From Sorex araneus (lineage: Eukaryota; Chordata; Mammalia; Eulipotyphla; Soricidae): a stretch of 64,000 nucleotides of DNA. The stretch covers positions 103,899,552 to 103,963,551 of the forward strand of contig NC_073313.1 of the NCBI RefSeq assembly GCF_027595985.1. Reading direction: 5' to 3'. The position numbers and the translations under genes were made by a program. Positions 32,440-43,829 of the stretch are shown here, piece by piece. The notes under the pieces were generated by a model. It saw only the letters and a program-made list of their open reading frames with translations, was not told the origin of the DNA and made no database searches. Every line of letters starts with the position of its first letter. Within the stretch, counting starts at the first letter, position 1.

Positions 32440-33560
32440 TCTTCCGCCACCTTCCACAGAGTTCCCATCCGCATCTCAGTTTATTGGAGAGAAGCAAGTG
32501 GCCCTTAGAGTGTGTTGGAGTTGAACATTGAGCATCCCGTACTGGGGTCTCTGTCCTGAGCTGATGGTGACTATCCAAATGCTCTGACTAGGAATGGTCA
32601 AGGCCAAGGACCTACTCTACTTTAACCACTACACCTTCCCTTCTGAGTTTTGGGGCTGGGCCAGGGAGAAAATACTCCCCAGTTCCCCATTAGCCTGTGA
32701 AGATACTGCCCTTACATGCCCCCAGTGAGGTCCAAGGCCAGGATTCAGGGAGGCTGCCTACACCCCCAATGGTCAGGGTGTCTCTGTGGAGCGGGGAGGT
32801 ATCCCATCAGCCACTTTTTTCCCCATGAGTCCCCATTTCTGTCTTTGCACTTTGCAACACCCACACCTCCATATTCCTCACTCCCAATCCAGGCTCTCCA
32901 TCTCAGGCCTGGGAATCCAGGCCTGCTTCTCTGTATCCTGTCTGACTAGTCCCCACACTGCAGCAAGACATGACCCTGAGGCTGATTCTATGCCCGGCCC
33001 TGCTCTGGCTGCTGCTTCTGTGAGGGAACAAGAGCCTCAGCTATCAGACAGCATTCCTGCCCCTCTGTCAGCTCTGGCTGCCTTGCCACCCTCTTCCACT
33101 TCCAAGAACCACACTTCCTCACTAAGCCAACCACCAAAGGCCCCTTCCCCTTTTGACTTATCTGTGGATTGTCCGCCTGCAGTTCTTCACACTGACACTA
33201 TGAACGTTTACGTTTCTCACATGGTATTGATAGCCAACACAAGGCATCAGACAAAGATCGAGGCTTGCTGGCTGTCAGTGAGCATCACGGGAGGCTCACT
33301 GCTCTTTCTGCAGATGAACTTGCTATGTTCAGTGCTGTCCCACCTGCCCTGGATACGGCCCTGAAGTTTCCTGTTTGGTTCCTGTGCCAGTGAGCAACTC
33401 TTTCTTTGTCATCTGTTCTCTGACTTGTCTCTACCAGGTCAGCCTTAAAGAGGGCAGGGAATTCCCACTTGTATTGACTTATAGCTACAGGAGGGTGGTG
33501 TGTGCCAGCTCATGTCAACAGATAGCATCATGCTCCTGCTCTAGTACAATATCTACTAGA
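32440..33560 (+). other. Unclassified GC-richer block with competing open frames
   Basis: This block differs in composition from its AT-rich surroundings. One frame is open for 192 codons (32786-33364) with a Ser/Pro/Ala-rich middle (AALPPSSTSKNH). Near its end an overlapping frame at about 33255-33390 reads more protein-like (LLAVSEHHGRLTALSADELA) and stops at LCQ. The frame switch suggests a decayed coding sequence, perhaps a processed pseudogene, but I cannot name the family. I do not call it a gene. Confidence 0.35.
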
Positions 33561-33574
33561 AGAGTATATGATGT

Positions 33575-34150
33575 GGTGGGGCCGCTTTGTGGTCACACAA
33601 TTTTGGATTTCTGATATTTTAGTAATAAGTCTGGAGGGATTTCTGCCAAAAGCCTCTGGGTTCTGAGATGGGTTTGTGTGCCTCTGGGATCATGGCCATT
33701 CAGGCACCAGGAGCAGTTCATGGGTGGCAACTCTGGGCCTCGTCGGGGTGGAGAGAGGGGCCAGTTCCACCCCCCATCCCGTGAGGCCCATGTGTCACAT
33801 CACTGCAGTCTCATACCTGGCTGTACAATAGGCTCTGAAAAGGTGATGGCCACAGTGCTGCTGGGGAGAAAAGGTCGAAGGGGCAAACACCTTTCCCCAC
33901 CCAGGGTGGCTTGGTACTGTAGTTTAGTGCTCAGTCCAGATGCATTTCTTCCAGAAGCCACTGGGTTCTGAGATTGATCTGTGTGCCTCCGGGATCATGG
34001 CCGTCCGGGAGCCAGGAGCCATTTGTGGGCAGCAACTTGGGGCCTCAATGGGGTGGGGAGAGGGGCTGGTTCTACCCCCTTATCCCATGATGCCCCACGT
34101 GTCACCGCTATCTCTCTAGTTTTGGGCAAGGGCAGACGCTAGATCATTTA
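33575..34150 (+). repeat. Two-unit tandem repeat, 305-bp period
   Basis: GGGTTCTGAG occurs at 33658 and again at 33963. The following stretches (GTGTGCCTC-GGGATCATGGCC, then GGGGTGG-GAGAGGGGC) align between units. The same motif order (CTTCCCCACC block, ATTTCT block, GCCTC-GGGA-CATG block) recurs in the array at 61670-63057, so both loci belong to one repeat family that I cannot name. Confidence 0.65.
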
Positions 34151-34608
34151 TTTTCCATCGCTCACTTTGCATATAAGGAAAGGTCACGTGGCCACGAAAG
34201 CAGCCCTGAACTTCAGAGGATTAGTCCTGATATCCACATACCAGAGCCATGCTTGTAGAAGCTCATGGTCCCTGGGATTCCATCTGCAGAAGGCGGGGAG
34301 ACTGCACTTGCTCCATCTGGGCTCCCTGAGATATACAATCCGTATGGAGCCCAAAGAATTCTCCAGTGTTGTGGTGTCTGTCGGCTTTCTTCGCTGCTGA
34401 GTGCCTAAGTAGACATTATTCTTAATCCATTAGAAAGCAACAACAAGCACTATGAATGAATAACATACTCAACTGCAAGGTCCTGAGAAGTTAGTCTTGT
34501 TTTGCAAACATTGTATGAGGGAAAAACAAGCTTGAAAATGTGTGAATCTGTATGTGTACCCTCATGGTGACTCATTAATTAAAGAATAAAATAAATTAAA
34601 AAAAAAAG
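34151..34608 (+). mobile_element. Unassigned retroposed sequence ending in poly(A)
   Basis: Non-repetitive sequence, moderately GC-rich to about 34400, ends in AATAAAATAAATT and an A10 tail at 34595-34608. The tail indicates retroposition, with 33575-34150 possibly its 5' part. The source is not recognised. Confidence 0.35.
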
Positions 34609-35009
34609 AAATTCCTTTAACGCTTCTTGCAAGATGGGTTTCAAGGCTTTGAATTTCTTCAACTGTTGTCTGTCCATGAAGCATTGTATCATTCCTTCCA
34701 GTATGAATGATAATTAACTGGATAAATTATTCTTGGTAAGGTGTTAATTTAACAGATTATTTTTTGGGGTTTACTTGTTTTTTTTTTTTCACTCTACCCA
34801 ACCATTCTCTTCTGGCGTATTAAATCTCATTTGAAATGCTATGTGAATCTAAAGGAAGTTCCCTTCTTTGATCTTGCTACTTTCAATGTTCTTTTCATCA
34901 TTTTGAGTACAATGGCTTTTGAAGGTTTTCTATTTGGGGATATTTTTGCTGGGATCCATCAGCATCTTGTATCTGGGTGTCTGCACTCCTCAACTGTAGA
35001 ACATTCTTT

Positions 35010-35182
35010 TTCTGTTTTGTTTTGCTTTGGCCACAACCAGCTGTGCTCAGGGTTTACCCCTGGCTCAGTGCTCAGGGATCATTTATGGCAGGGCTCAGGG
35101 ATCATATGAGGTGTTGAGGCTTAACTGCAGGCTGGCTACTTGCAAGGAAAGTGTTTTATCCTCTGTTCTATGTCTCTGGCCC
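35010..35182 (-). repeat. tRNA-derived SINE, old
   Basis: Minus orientation: GCTGTGCTCAGGGTTTACCC, GCTCAGGGATCATATGAGG and CTATGTCTCTGGCCCC. Confidence 0.8.
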
Positions 35183-35536
35183 CAAAACTGGACAGTCCTC
35201 ATCTATGAGTTCTTTAACTAATAATGGCTACTTGTTGAATTCCCCTTCAGGGACACCAATTACTTTTTTATTGTTTCCTTTCAACTCATCCCATAGTTTT
35301 CTGATGTGCTGCTCATTTTGTGACCTATTTTAACCTTCTGTTGTTTTCTAGAGATTTACTGCATCTCATTTTTGAGTTCCTTGAACTTTTCCTCTGCTGC
35401 CATTATCCTGCTGCTCAGAATTTCTACTGAGTTTTTTTTTTATGTCACCTACCTCAGTCTTCATTTCTGCCATTTCTGATTGTGGTTTCTTCATTTCTTC
35501 TCTCATGCTTTCTTGCACTTTACTACCTACCGTCAT

Positions 35537-35710
35537 TTTTTTTTTGCTTTTTGGGTCACAACCCAGCGATGCTCAGGGGTTACTCCTGGCTTTACACTCA
35601 GGAATTACTCCTGGTGGTGCTTGGGGGACCATATGGGATGCCGGGGATCGAACCCGGGTCGGCCGCGTGCAAGGCAAATGCCCTACCCGCTGTGCTATCA
35701 CTCCGGCCCC
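35537..35710 (-). repeat. Young full-length tRNA-derived SINE
   Basis: Near-consensus in minus orientation, from GGGTCACAACCCAGCGATGC to GCTATCACTCCGGCCCC. Short flanks with TCATTTTTTTT occur on both sides. Confidence 0.95.
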
Positions 35711-35937
35711 CCTTCATTTTTTTTGAGTTCATTAAAAATCATCAACAAGGTGTCACTAAAGTCCTTCTCTGAGAGTTTAGAAAACTGGTACTGGTAGGGT
35801 TTTCTTTGCAATGTTTTTACTCACTGAGCTTTGTGGGTTCTTGGCTTCATACACATGCTGTGCTCAGAGAGAAAATGTTAATAGTTAGCACCTCGGAAAA
35901 ATTTCTTTTTTTGTTGTTGTTGCATTTTATTTTTTAT

Positions 35938-36102
35938 TTATTTTTTGGGTCACACCTAGCAATGCTCAGGGGTTACTCTTGGCTCTGCACTCAGAAATTA
36001 CTTCTGGCAGTGCTGGGGGACATATGGGATGCCAGGAATAGAACTCAGGTCAGCTGCATGCAAGGCAGACACCCTACCCGCTGTGCTATGCTCCAGCCCC
36101 AC
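35938..36102 (-). repeat. tRNA-derived SINE
   Basis: Minus orientation: GGGTCACACCTAGCAATGC, CAGTGCTGGGGGACATATGG and GCATGCAAGGCAGACACCC. Confidence 0.93.
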
Positions 36103-36217
36103 CCGAAGTTTCTGTGGAATTCGACTGGGTGTCACTCTTTTTTTCCCCTGCGGGTCTTTATCCAGAGAAAGGAAGCATAATTTTCAGTACAAGGTGTGGT
36201 TAGTAGAGCTGTAGTGT

Positions 36218-36256
36218 GATTGTGCGTGTGTGTGTGTGTGTATACATATATACACA
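36218..36256 (+). repeat. (TG)n microsatellite
   Basis: A TG run followed by TATACATATATACACA. Confidence 0.9.
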
Positions 36257-36534
36257 GGACTAGCACAACAGTGAGCTTAGTTATGGTTTGGATATTGGTC
36301 TCTACGGTTGAATGAGCAAGAAGCAGGTCTGAGATATGGCAGAGGTCGGGTCCAATTAGAAATGAGAGGAATCTGCTTCTGCTCACCAAATGGTCCCAGG
36401 GACGTCAATTTGGGGGTTAACCTCACCTTATCTGGAAAGTTAAATGAAAATACAGTGCTTGAGATGTGTATGTAGGCCTGATGAGATATGTCCTTAATTT
36501 TTATTTGAAGAATACCAAAATTGATAAGAGAGGC

Positions 36535-36690
36535 TATGGAGCCAGCTCAAAGGGTTAGTATACATGATTTGCACACAGAAGATCCTGGTTTGATCCTTGG
36601 CACCTCAGTCTCCTAAGTAGTGCTGGGCGCAACCCTAAACACTGTGCCAGTTGTAAACCCCCACAGCCACACCAAATGTTGCCCCTCCCC
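36535..36690 (+). repeat. Old SINE
   Basis: GGAGCCAGCTCAAAGGGTTAG, CCTGGTTTGATCCTTGGC and GTGCTGGGCGCAACCC in order. Confidence 0.55.
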
Positions 36691-36994
36691 CAAAATGCAA
36701 ATTAGTGAGAAAAACACTCTCACATAATGTGACAAAAATGCTATTTATCTGATAGGAAATGTGTTCCCATAATATATAAATTACTCTCCAAGGAGGCCAT
36801 GGAAAATAGTGAAATTGATGAAAAGAGTTATTTTGAACTAGGCTAACCTAAATGTGAAGATTTCAGTGGTCTTGATTATGGCTGAGGTGGATTAGGTGGC
36901 AGAGGTCCAGAAGGCTTTGCAGAGCAGGTGGGATTCTGAGGAGCTAAAGATTACAATCCACAGTGAAAGAAGGTGAAGTGTATTGTTTTTAATT

Positions 36995-39265
36995 TTTTAT
37001 TTTTTTAAAAAGAATCACCATGAGATAGTTACAAACTTACAAACTTTCATAATTATGGTTCAGTCATACAATGATCGAGACTACCAATCCCTTTATCAGT
37101 GCCCGTTCTCCACCACCAATGTTCCCATTATTCCTCCTGAAATTCCCTGTCCCTCTGCCTCTGTGGCAGACACATTCCCTTTTACTCTCTCTCTCCTTTT
37201 GGATGTTATGGTTTGCAATATGGGTACTAAGTGGCCATCATGTTCGGTCCATAGTCTACTTTCAGCACACATCTCTCATCTTGAGTGAGCTCTCCAAGCA
37301 TCATTTACTTGGTAGTGCTTTCTATATCTCAGCTGCCTGCCCAGCATGTGAGGTCGGCTTCCAAGCCATGGAGCAATCCTCGTGGCCCTTATCTCTATTA
37401 TCCTTGGGTGTTAGTCTCCCATTGTATTACTTTATATTCCACAAATGAGTGCAGTAATTCTATGTCTGACCCTATCTCATTGACACATTTCACTTAGCAT
37501 GTTGCTCTCCATGTCAATCCACATATATGCGAATTTCAAGACTTCACCTTTTCTAACAGCTGCATAATATTCCATTGTGTAGATGTACCAAAGTTTTTTT
37601 GCCCACTCATCTGTTCTCGGGCACTAGGGTTTTTCCAGATTCTGGCTATTGTAAATAGTGCTACAATAAACATACAAGTGCAGATATCATTTCTACTATA
37701 CTTTTTTGCATCTCTGGGATATATTCCCAGAAGTGGTATTGCTGGGTCAAATGGGAGCTCAATTTTTAATTTTTTGAGAAACGTCCATGTTGTTTTCCAA
37801 AAGCATTTACACCAGCAGTGAAGGAGAGTCCCCTTCTCCCTACATCCATGCCAACACCGGTTGCTTTTGTTCTTTTGGATATGTGCCAATCTCTGTGGTA
37901 TGAAATGGTATCTCATTGTTGTTTTGATCTGCATCTCCCTGATGAATAGTGATTAATAGCATATTTTCATGTGCCTTTTGGCATTCAGATTGGTTCTTTG
38001 AGAAAGTTTCTATTTATTTTATCGCCCTATTTTCTGATGGGATTTGATATTTTCTTCTTGTAGAGTTCAGTCAGTGCCTTGTATATTCCTGATACTAACT
38101 CCTTATCAGATGGTTATCACTTGTATCACTTGTCTTTCCATTGATCTTCGATTTGCTCAAGCAGGCGCCAGTAACATCTCCATTTGTCTCCAATGATATC
38201 TGCTCGCTCCAGATCCTCAAACCATTCATTCAGGGTTTTGACGAAGAATTCTGACCATGTCGTTGGTGGGTGACCACACGGTCTTTTGACGTCCAGTGGA
38301 ATCTAGTCGGTAACAGCTCTAGTCCATTGATCATCTCTGAATTGCATTACATGTCCAGCCCATCTGATTTTTGATGCCTTGGCAAACTGGACAGCCTCCT
38401 TGATTCTTGACCATCGACAGAGGTTGGAACTCCAGATTCCTTCTCTCACTTGAGTGAGACGTGATACTCCTAGCTTAGCTCTTTTGATTCCTCTTTGGGA
38501 TACCCAAATAGTGTTCTCACCCTGTTTTCATAGGGCCCAAGTCTCTGAGGTGTACATTAGTGCAGGAAGAACGGTGAAATAAAAAATATGTCCCCAGAGG
38601 CAGAGGTCCTTCGTCCTCTTAACCAGATGGGTATTGGGTGAATATCTTTTTCCATTCTGTAGACTGTCTTTGTATTCTGGTCACTGTTTCTTTTGAGGTA
38701 CAGAAGTGTCTTAGCTTAAGATAGTCCCATTTGTTTATCTCTGTTTCCACTTGCTTGGTCAGTGGCATTTCATCTTTGAAGATACCATTAGTTTAAATGT
38801 TGTGGAGGGTTTTGCCAATGTTTTCTACAGTGTACCTTATGGATTCTGACCTGATGTTGAGGTCTTTAATCCATTTGGATCTGACTTTTGTGCATGGTGG
38901 TAGGTAGAAGTCTGAGCCCATTTTTTTTGCATATAGCTGTCCAGTTTTGCCAGCACCATATGTCAAAGAGGCTTTCCTTGCTCCACTTCACATTTCTTGC
39001 CTCCTTATCAAAGACTAGACGATCATATATTTGAGGGTGTGTGTAAGGATATTCAATCCTGTTCCATTGGTCTGTGTCTCTGCCTTTGTTCCAGTACCAT
39101 GCTGTTTTAATTATTAGCTCTTTGTAGTAGAGTTTGAGGTTGGGGAAGGTGATGCCACCCATCTTCTTTTTCCCAAGAATTGCTTTCGCTATTCTTGGGG
39201 CTTTGTTGTTACTTATGAATTTCAGGAGTGTTTGATGAATTTCTTTGAAGAAAGTGAAGTTTAAA
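36995..39265 (-). mobile_element. Young-ish L1 (ORF2 C-terminus and 3' UTR), split by an RTE insertion
   Basis: Antisense L1. The 3' UTR is at 36995-37500. The ORF2 C-terminus is at 37501-38113, including MFIVALFTIARIW, LLGIYPRDA and the CWHGC / CWCKCFWKTTW blocks. Farther N-terminal ORF2 is at 38631-39265, with ITFPNLKLYYKELIIKTAWY and SLFDIWCWQNW in a 98-codon undisturbed frame. The two parts join cleanly if 38114-38630 is removed. The 5' end is truncated near 39265. Confidence 0.93.
38114..38623 (-). mobile_element. RTE LINE 3' fragment inserted in L1, with TSD
   Basis: The reverse complement matches 60313-60836 of the long RTE copy and ends in a TGATACAAGTGATA tail. CAGATGG is duplicated at 38107-38113 and 38624-38630, restoring the L1 sequence. 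This shows RTE was active after this L1 arrived. Confidence 0.94.
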
Positions 39266-39684
39266 TAGTTTTTTCTATCTCTTAATCTTTTTCTCTTCTG
39301 TTTGAAAGGACTCTGAAGTTTTTACTCTGTTATCTGATCAATTACAGTGTCTCTGATGACATTCCAAGACAGTATACTGTCCTGTGGTCTGCTTGGAAAT
39401 CAGTGTAGATATTATATAAAGGGAGATAATAGTGTTGGTTTGGCTGGAAAGTCTTATAAGCTTTATAAGAGTGATGGAACTAATCCTTATTTTTTAGTTT
39501 TGAATTTTTATTCTTTCCATGTAAAAAAGCATTTTTCTGCAAAGAATTTGTGTGTTTACGTGTGCATTTAGGGTGTAAAGGAAACCAGAATGTATTCTTT
39601 ATATTTCAGCAACTTTGGGACAATTTAATAGTCCTGAACTCTGGAAAAAAGAATTCTTATATCCAAATAATAACAAAGAACACA

Positions 39685-41130
39685 GTATTTTAATTTTTAA
39701 ATTGAATCACAGAAATAAACACTTTTACAAAGTTGTTCATGATTAGATTTCAGTCATATAGTGTTCCAACACCCGTCTCTTGATCCAGTGTAATTTTTCC
39801 ACCACCATTGGTCACCCTTTCTCTCCTACCCTCCACTCCACTCTTCTTCCTTCTCCTCCTCCCCCTTCTCCTCCTCCTCCTCCTTCTCCTTCTCCTCCTC
39901 CTCCTTCTCCTCCTCCTCCTTCTCCTCCTTCTCCTTCTCCTCCTCCTCCTCCTCCTCCTCCTCCTCCTCCTCCTCCTCCTCCTCCTTCTTCTTCTTCTTC
40001 TTCTTCTTCTTCTTCTTCTTCTTCTTCTTCTTCTTCTTCTTCTTCTTCTTCTTCTTCTTCTTCTTCTTCTTCTACTTCTTCTCCTCCTCCTCCTCCTCCT
40101 CCTCCTCCTCCTCCTCCTCCTCCTCCTCCTCCTCCTCCTCCTTCTTCTTCTTCTTCTTCTTCTTCTTCTTCTTCTTCTTCTTCTTCTTCTTCTTCTTCTT
40201 CTTCTTCTTCTTCTTCTTCTTCCTCTTCTCTCTTTTACACTCTCTCTCCTTTTGGACCTTATAGTTTGTAATATAGATAATTAAAGGTTATCAGGTATAT
40301 AACTTTACCTACTTTCAACACTCAGTTCCTGTCCAAAATCATCATTTCCAACTATTCTCATACTGATACCTTCTCTCCCTTCTCTATTCTAACTGCCCTT
40401 TGCTGCCCACACACTCTTTTGGCAAGTTTGCAACCATTGACCATCCTCTTGGCCCCTGTTTACCCTTGCCTTAGATATTGGTCTCATTATATATACACAC
40501 ATATATCCCACAAATTAATGCAGTCATTCTATACTTATAACTCTCCCTCTGACTCATTTAACTCAGAATGTTACTCTTTATGTCTATCCATTTATAAGCA
40601 AACTTCATCATTTCATTCTTCCTAACAGTTGAGTAGTTTTCCATTATGTAGGTGTACCATAGTTTCTTTATCCAATCTTCTGTTCTTGGGCACTCGGGTT
40701 GTTTCCAGATTCTGGTTATTGTGAATAGTGCTGCAATGAACATAGAAGTGCAGATGGTGTTTCTACGTTGTGGTTTTTGGCACCCAGGGTATATTCTCAG
40801 AAGTGGTATGCTGGGTCAAATGGGAGCTCAGCTTCTAGTTTTTTGAGGAATGTCCATGTTGTTTTCCACAAAGGCTGAACCAGTTGGAATTCCCAAAAAT
40901 AATAAAGGAGAGCCCTTCTTTCCCTGCATCCATGCCAGCACTGGTTTCCCTTGTTTATTTGGATGTGTGCCAGTCTCTGTGGTGTGATTAGCATCTCCCT
41001 GATGATTAGTGATATAGAGCATTTTTATGTGTCTTTTGACATTTGAATTTCTTCTTTGAGCAAGTTTCTGTTCAGTTCCTCTCCCCATTTTTTGATATGG
41101 TTGGATGTTTTTTTCGTGTAAAGTATTACC
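39685..41130 (-). mobile_element. L1 3' UTR and ORF2 C-terminus with expanded pyrimidine tract
   Basis: Antisense L1: poly(A) side at 39685, CAAAGTTGTTCATGATTAG, then a giant CTC/CTT tract. The ORF2 end is at 40558-41130 (MFIAALFTITRIWKQPECPR, MLYITNHQGDANH). Frames are shifted, so the copy is dead. Confidence 0.9.
39841..40236 (-). repeat. 396-base (GGA/GAA)n polypurine tract (pyrimidines on + strand)
   Basis: All bases are C or T on the plus strand except one A at 40074. Blocks of TCC units alternate with blocks of TTC units: TCC-rich, TTC, TCC, TTC. It occupies the position of the G-rich polypurine run of the L1 3' UTR. The poly-Leu/Pro/Ser frames through it are artefacts of the repeat. 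Confidence 0.97.
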
Positions 41131-41445
41131 AGTGTCCCATATAACACACTTTTAAAATGGTAAAGCGATTTGAATAAATATTTCTCTAACTAAGATACAT
41201 AAATGGCCCATAAGTACCTGAGAACTGTTAAATATCATTAGTCACTAGGGAAATGTAAATCAAAACAACCATAAGAAAGCACTTCACACCCACTGAGAGA
41301 GCTGTAATTCTTAAAGAAACATAATCATAAGTACACATGAGGATATAAAGAAATTGAAACCCTCATACACCACCAGTGGAGATATTAAAGGTTGCATTCA
41401 CAGTGTAAATAATTTGGCAGTTCTGTCAGTGGGATAATTTCCCAG
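41131..41445 (+). mobile_element. L1 ORF2 fragment, sense
   Basis: GGGAAATGTAAATCAAAACA, CTTCACACCCACTGAGAGAG and ACACCACCAGTGGAG match the late ORF2 segment in plus orientation. Confidence 0.65.
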
Positions 41446-41985
41446 CAAATGTATTCTTGCTCTGGGTGTGAGAGGACTCATGTCACTGATCAGACTATGA
41501 AAGTTGCTTTTCTTTCTCCAAGCCAAGTCAAGGGTTTACAGAAATTATTCAAATGGGAAAATTTCAGGCCATTACCTCTAAATGCACAACTGTTATCAAA
41601 GATAGTGTCTGTGCACAGGGATTATATCACTTCTTAGCAAGCTCATGGCCAGCAATGACATAGGACCCTGCAGTGTGATGTATTCTGCTGTCTGGCCCTA
41701 TAAGTTGAGCCGTGGAGAAAGGACAGCTGGTCTCCTTCTCTGTGTGGAGCTTGTGAGGCAGCTAGTAATTTAAATGGACTCTTTCTTGTTTTCTGCCTCA
41801 GGCTCAAAACAGGTGCGAGATGGCAAGAACTGACAGGCAAAAGTGGTGCTGTCTGCATAATAAGGGATATAAAAATATTTTAACAACTATAACAGAAATA
41901 TTATAATGAAGCAATGAAAACCTTAAGAGTTGTTTAAATTTATTTTTATTTTAGACTCTGTGGTTTAAAATGGTTTTCATGTTAA
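41446..41985. other. No recognisable gene
   Basis: Unassigned sequence. Frames of up to 71 codons have no motif. Confidence 0.35.
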
Positions 41986-42950
41986 ATTTTCACACAGAAA
42001 ATATTCCAGCAACATGTCTTCCACCAGAGTATTGATTCTCTTCACCATTTTCCCAGTATCCCCAACTCCCATTCTATCTATACTCCATATCTTGGCTCCC
42101 ATGGTAAGCTTCATGCTCAAGACCAGTTCTGTTTTTGTTGCCTTTGGATATTTGTTATTCCCTTACTATTTTCTCTTATATCCCACATATGAGAGAGATC
42201 ATTCTCCATCTGTCCCTCTAACTTCTGATTTATTTCACTCAGCACGATACTCTCCAGATCCATCCATGTAGCTACAAATTGCATGATTTAATCTTTTCAA
42301 GTAACATTCCATTAAATTCCATTATATGTACCATAACCTCTCTATTCACTTATCTGTTCTCGGACACTTTGGTTGTTTCCAGATTTGGACTCTTGTGAAC
42401 AGAGCTGCAATGAACACAGGAGTGGAAATGTCTTTTCTCAACAGTTTTTGTACCCTTGGGTAGATTCCAAGAAGTCGGATTGATAGGTCATATGGAAGTT
42501 CAATTCCTAGTTGTTTTTTTTAAAATTTTATTGAATCACTGTGAGATAGTTACAAGCTTTCATGCTTGGGTTACAATCACAGGATGATCAAACACCCATC
42601 CCTCCACCAGTGCACATTCCCCACCACCAGTATCCTGGTATACCCCCCCTTTTCACCCTCCCCCTGCCTCCATGGCAGACAATATTCCCCATACTCTCTC
42701 TCTAATTTTGGGCATGATGGCTTGAACACAGACACTGAGAGGTCATCATGTTTGATTCATTATCTACTTTCGGCAAACATCTCCCATCCCGACTGATTCC
42801 TCGTTTTCTAAGTACCATCCATATTATTTCCCCATAAGGCTGGACCAGTCAACATTTCTACCAGAAGCGAGTAAGAGTTCCTTTTTCCCCACAACTGCTA
42901 TTACACCGGTTGCTTTTATTCTTTGTAATATTTGCCAGCCTAGCAGTTCT
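41986..42950 (-). mobile_element. L1 ORF2 C-terminal region, interrupted
   Basis: Antisense ORF2 end at 41986-42510 (ATCTGTTCTCGGACACTTTGG, ATTTCACTCAGCACGATAC, GATAGGTCATATGG). It resumes after an insertion at 42815-42950 (CCATAAGGCTGGACCAGTC). Confidence 0.8.
42517..42806 (-). mobile_element. Short 5'-truncated L1 3' UTR insertion
   Basis: It begins with a T run and GAATCACTGTGAGATAGTTAC and contains the CATCCCTCCACCAGTGCAC block and CCATGGCAGAC. It interrupts an older L1. Flanks with ATTCCT(A/C)GTT suggest the target duplication. Confidence 0.85.
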
Positions 42951-43480
42951 TTATAAAGTTAAACATGGAGAGGCCATATGGCACAGCACTTTGAGGCCTA
43001 GGTATATATCCAGGATAATTGAGGACACACATTCAAACAGAAACTTAAATGCTGTTAATCATAGCATTATTCATAGCAAATGTACAGCTAATCAAAAAGT
43101 GGTACATTTATACGATGGAACATTGTTCATGATATAAAGGATAAAATATTGGTACATGCAATAACATGGTCTAATCTTGAAAAGGATATGTTAACTGTAA
43201 GAGCGAGGCAGGCCACACATTTATCAATTATATTCACCTGCAATATCTAAAATAGGCAGAATTTTTGCAGACAAAAAGTTTATTGGTGGTTGCTTATGGG
43301 ATAGTTGTCACAATAGGAGATAAAAGTACAGTGACTTTTAGGGTATAGAGTTGCAAGGAGGATTGAATGTTTTAAAATTTTATTGTGGAGAATATACTAA
43401 AAACCGTTGAAATATACACTTTAAATGGATGGGTTTCTGTGAAATAAATCTGTGCAAACTTTAGAAGAAAACTTTGGTTG
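42951..43480 (+). mobile_element. Old L1 3' part, sense
   Basis: TGGAGAGGCCATATGGCACA, AGTGGTACATTTATACGATG and GTGGTTGCTTATGGGATAG match the ORF2 end and 3' UTR of older L1 families. It is strongly decayed. Confidence 0.55.
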
Positions 43481-43643
43481 ATTTTGGAATTATTCTGAGA
43501 CTAATGCACCAAGTTATAGGCAATGTAGTGTGCCTAAATGAAATATATATTCTCTTTTATGACTTAGAGGAGAAACAACTTGTGGAATATATTCAATGCT
43601 ACCTACATTATCCCCAGTTAAGATAAATATATATCTATATATT

Positions 43644-43809
43644 TTGCTTTTTGGGTCACACCCAGCAATGCTCAGGGGTTACTCCTGGCTTTGCACTCAG
43701 AAATTACTCCTGGCAGTGCTTGGGGGACCATATGGGATGCCGGGGATCGAACCCGGGTCGGCCGCGTGCAAGGCAAACGCCCTACCTGCTGTGCTATCGC
43801 TCCGGCCCC
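43644..43809 (-). repeat. Young full-length tRNA-derived SINE with perfect TSD
   Basis: Near-consensus in minus orientation: GGGTCACACCCAGCAATGC to GCTATCGCTCCGGCCCC. TAAGATAAATAT is duplicated at 43619-43630 and 43810-43821. Confidence 0.97.
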
Positions 43810-43829
43810 TAAGATAAATATTTTAACAA

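Larger units (their letters stand above)
34609..35930 (-). mobile_element. HAL1 / L1 ORF1 region, antisense, with two SINEs inside
   Basis: The start matches the 3' end of HAL1 in antisense (ATTCCTTTAACGCTTCTTGC). Farther on is the complement of an L1-type ORF1 coiled coil (TTTGAGTTCCTTGAACTTTT, TCATTTCTGCCATTTCTG). It is non-coding by decay. Confidence 0.6.

Noticed and set aside
32786-33364. 192-codon frame as a real protein gene
   Set aside because: Low-complexity content, a better-looking overlapping frame at its end and no identifiable homologue; kept only as an unclassified block.
39780-40284. Poly-Leu and poly-Pro/Ser open frames of about 160 codons
   Set aside because: They are by-products of the CTC/CTT microsatellite, with no non-repetitive coding part.
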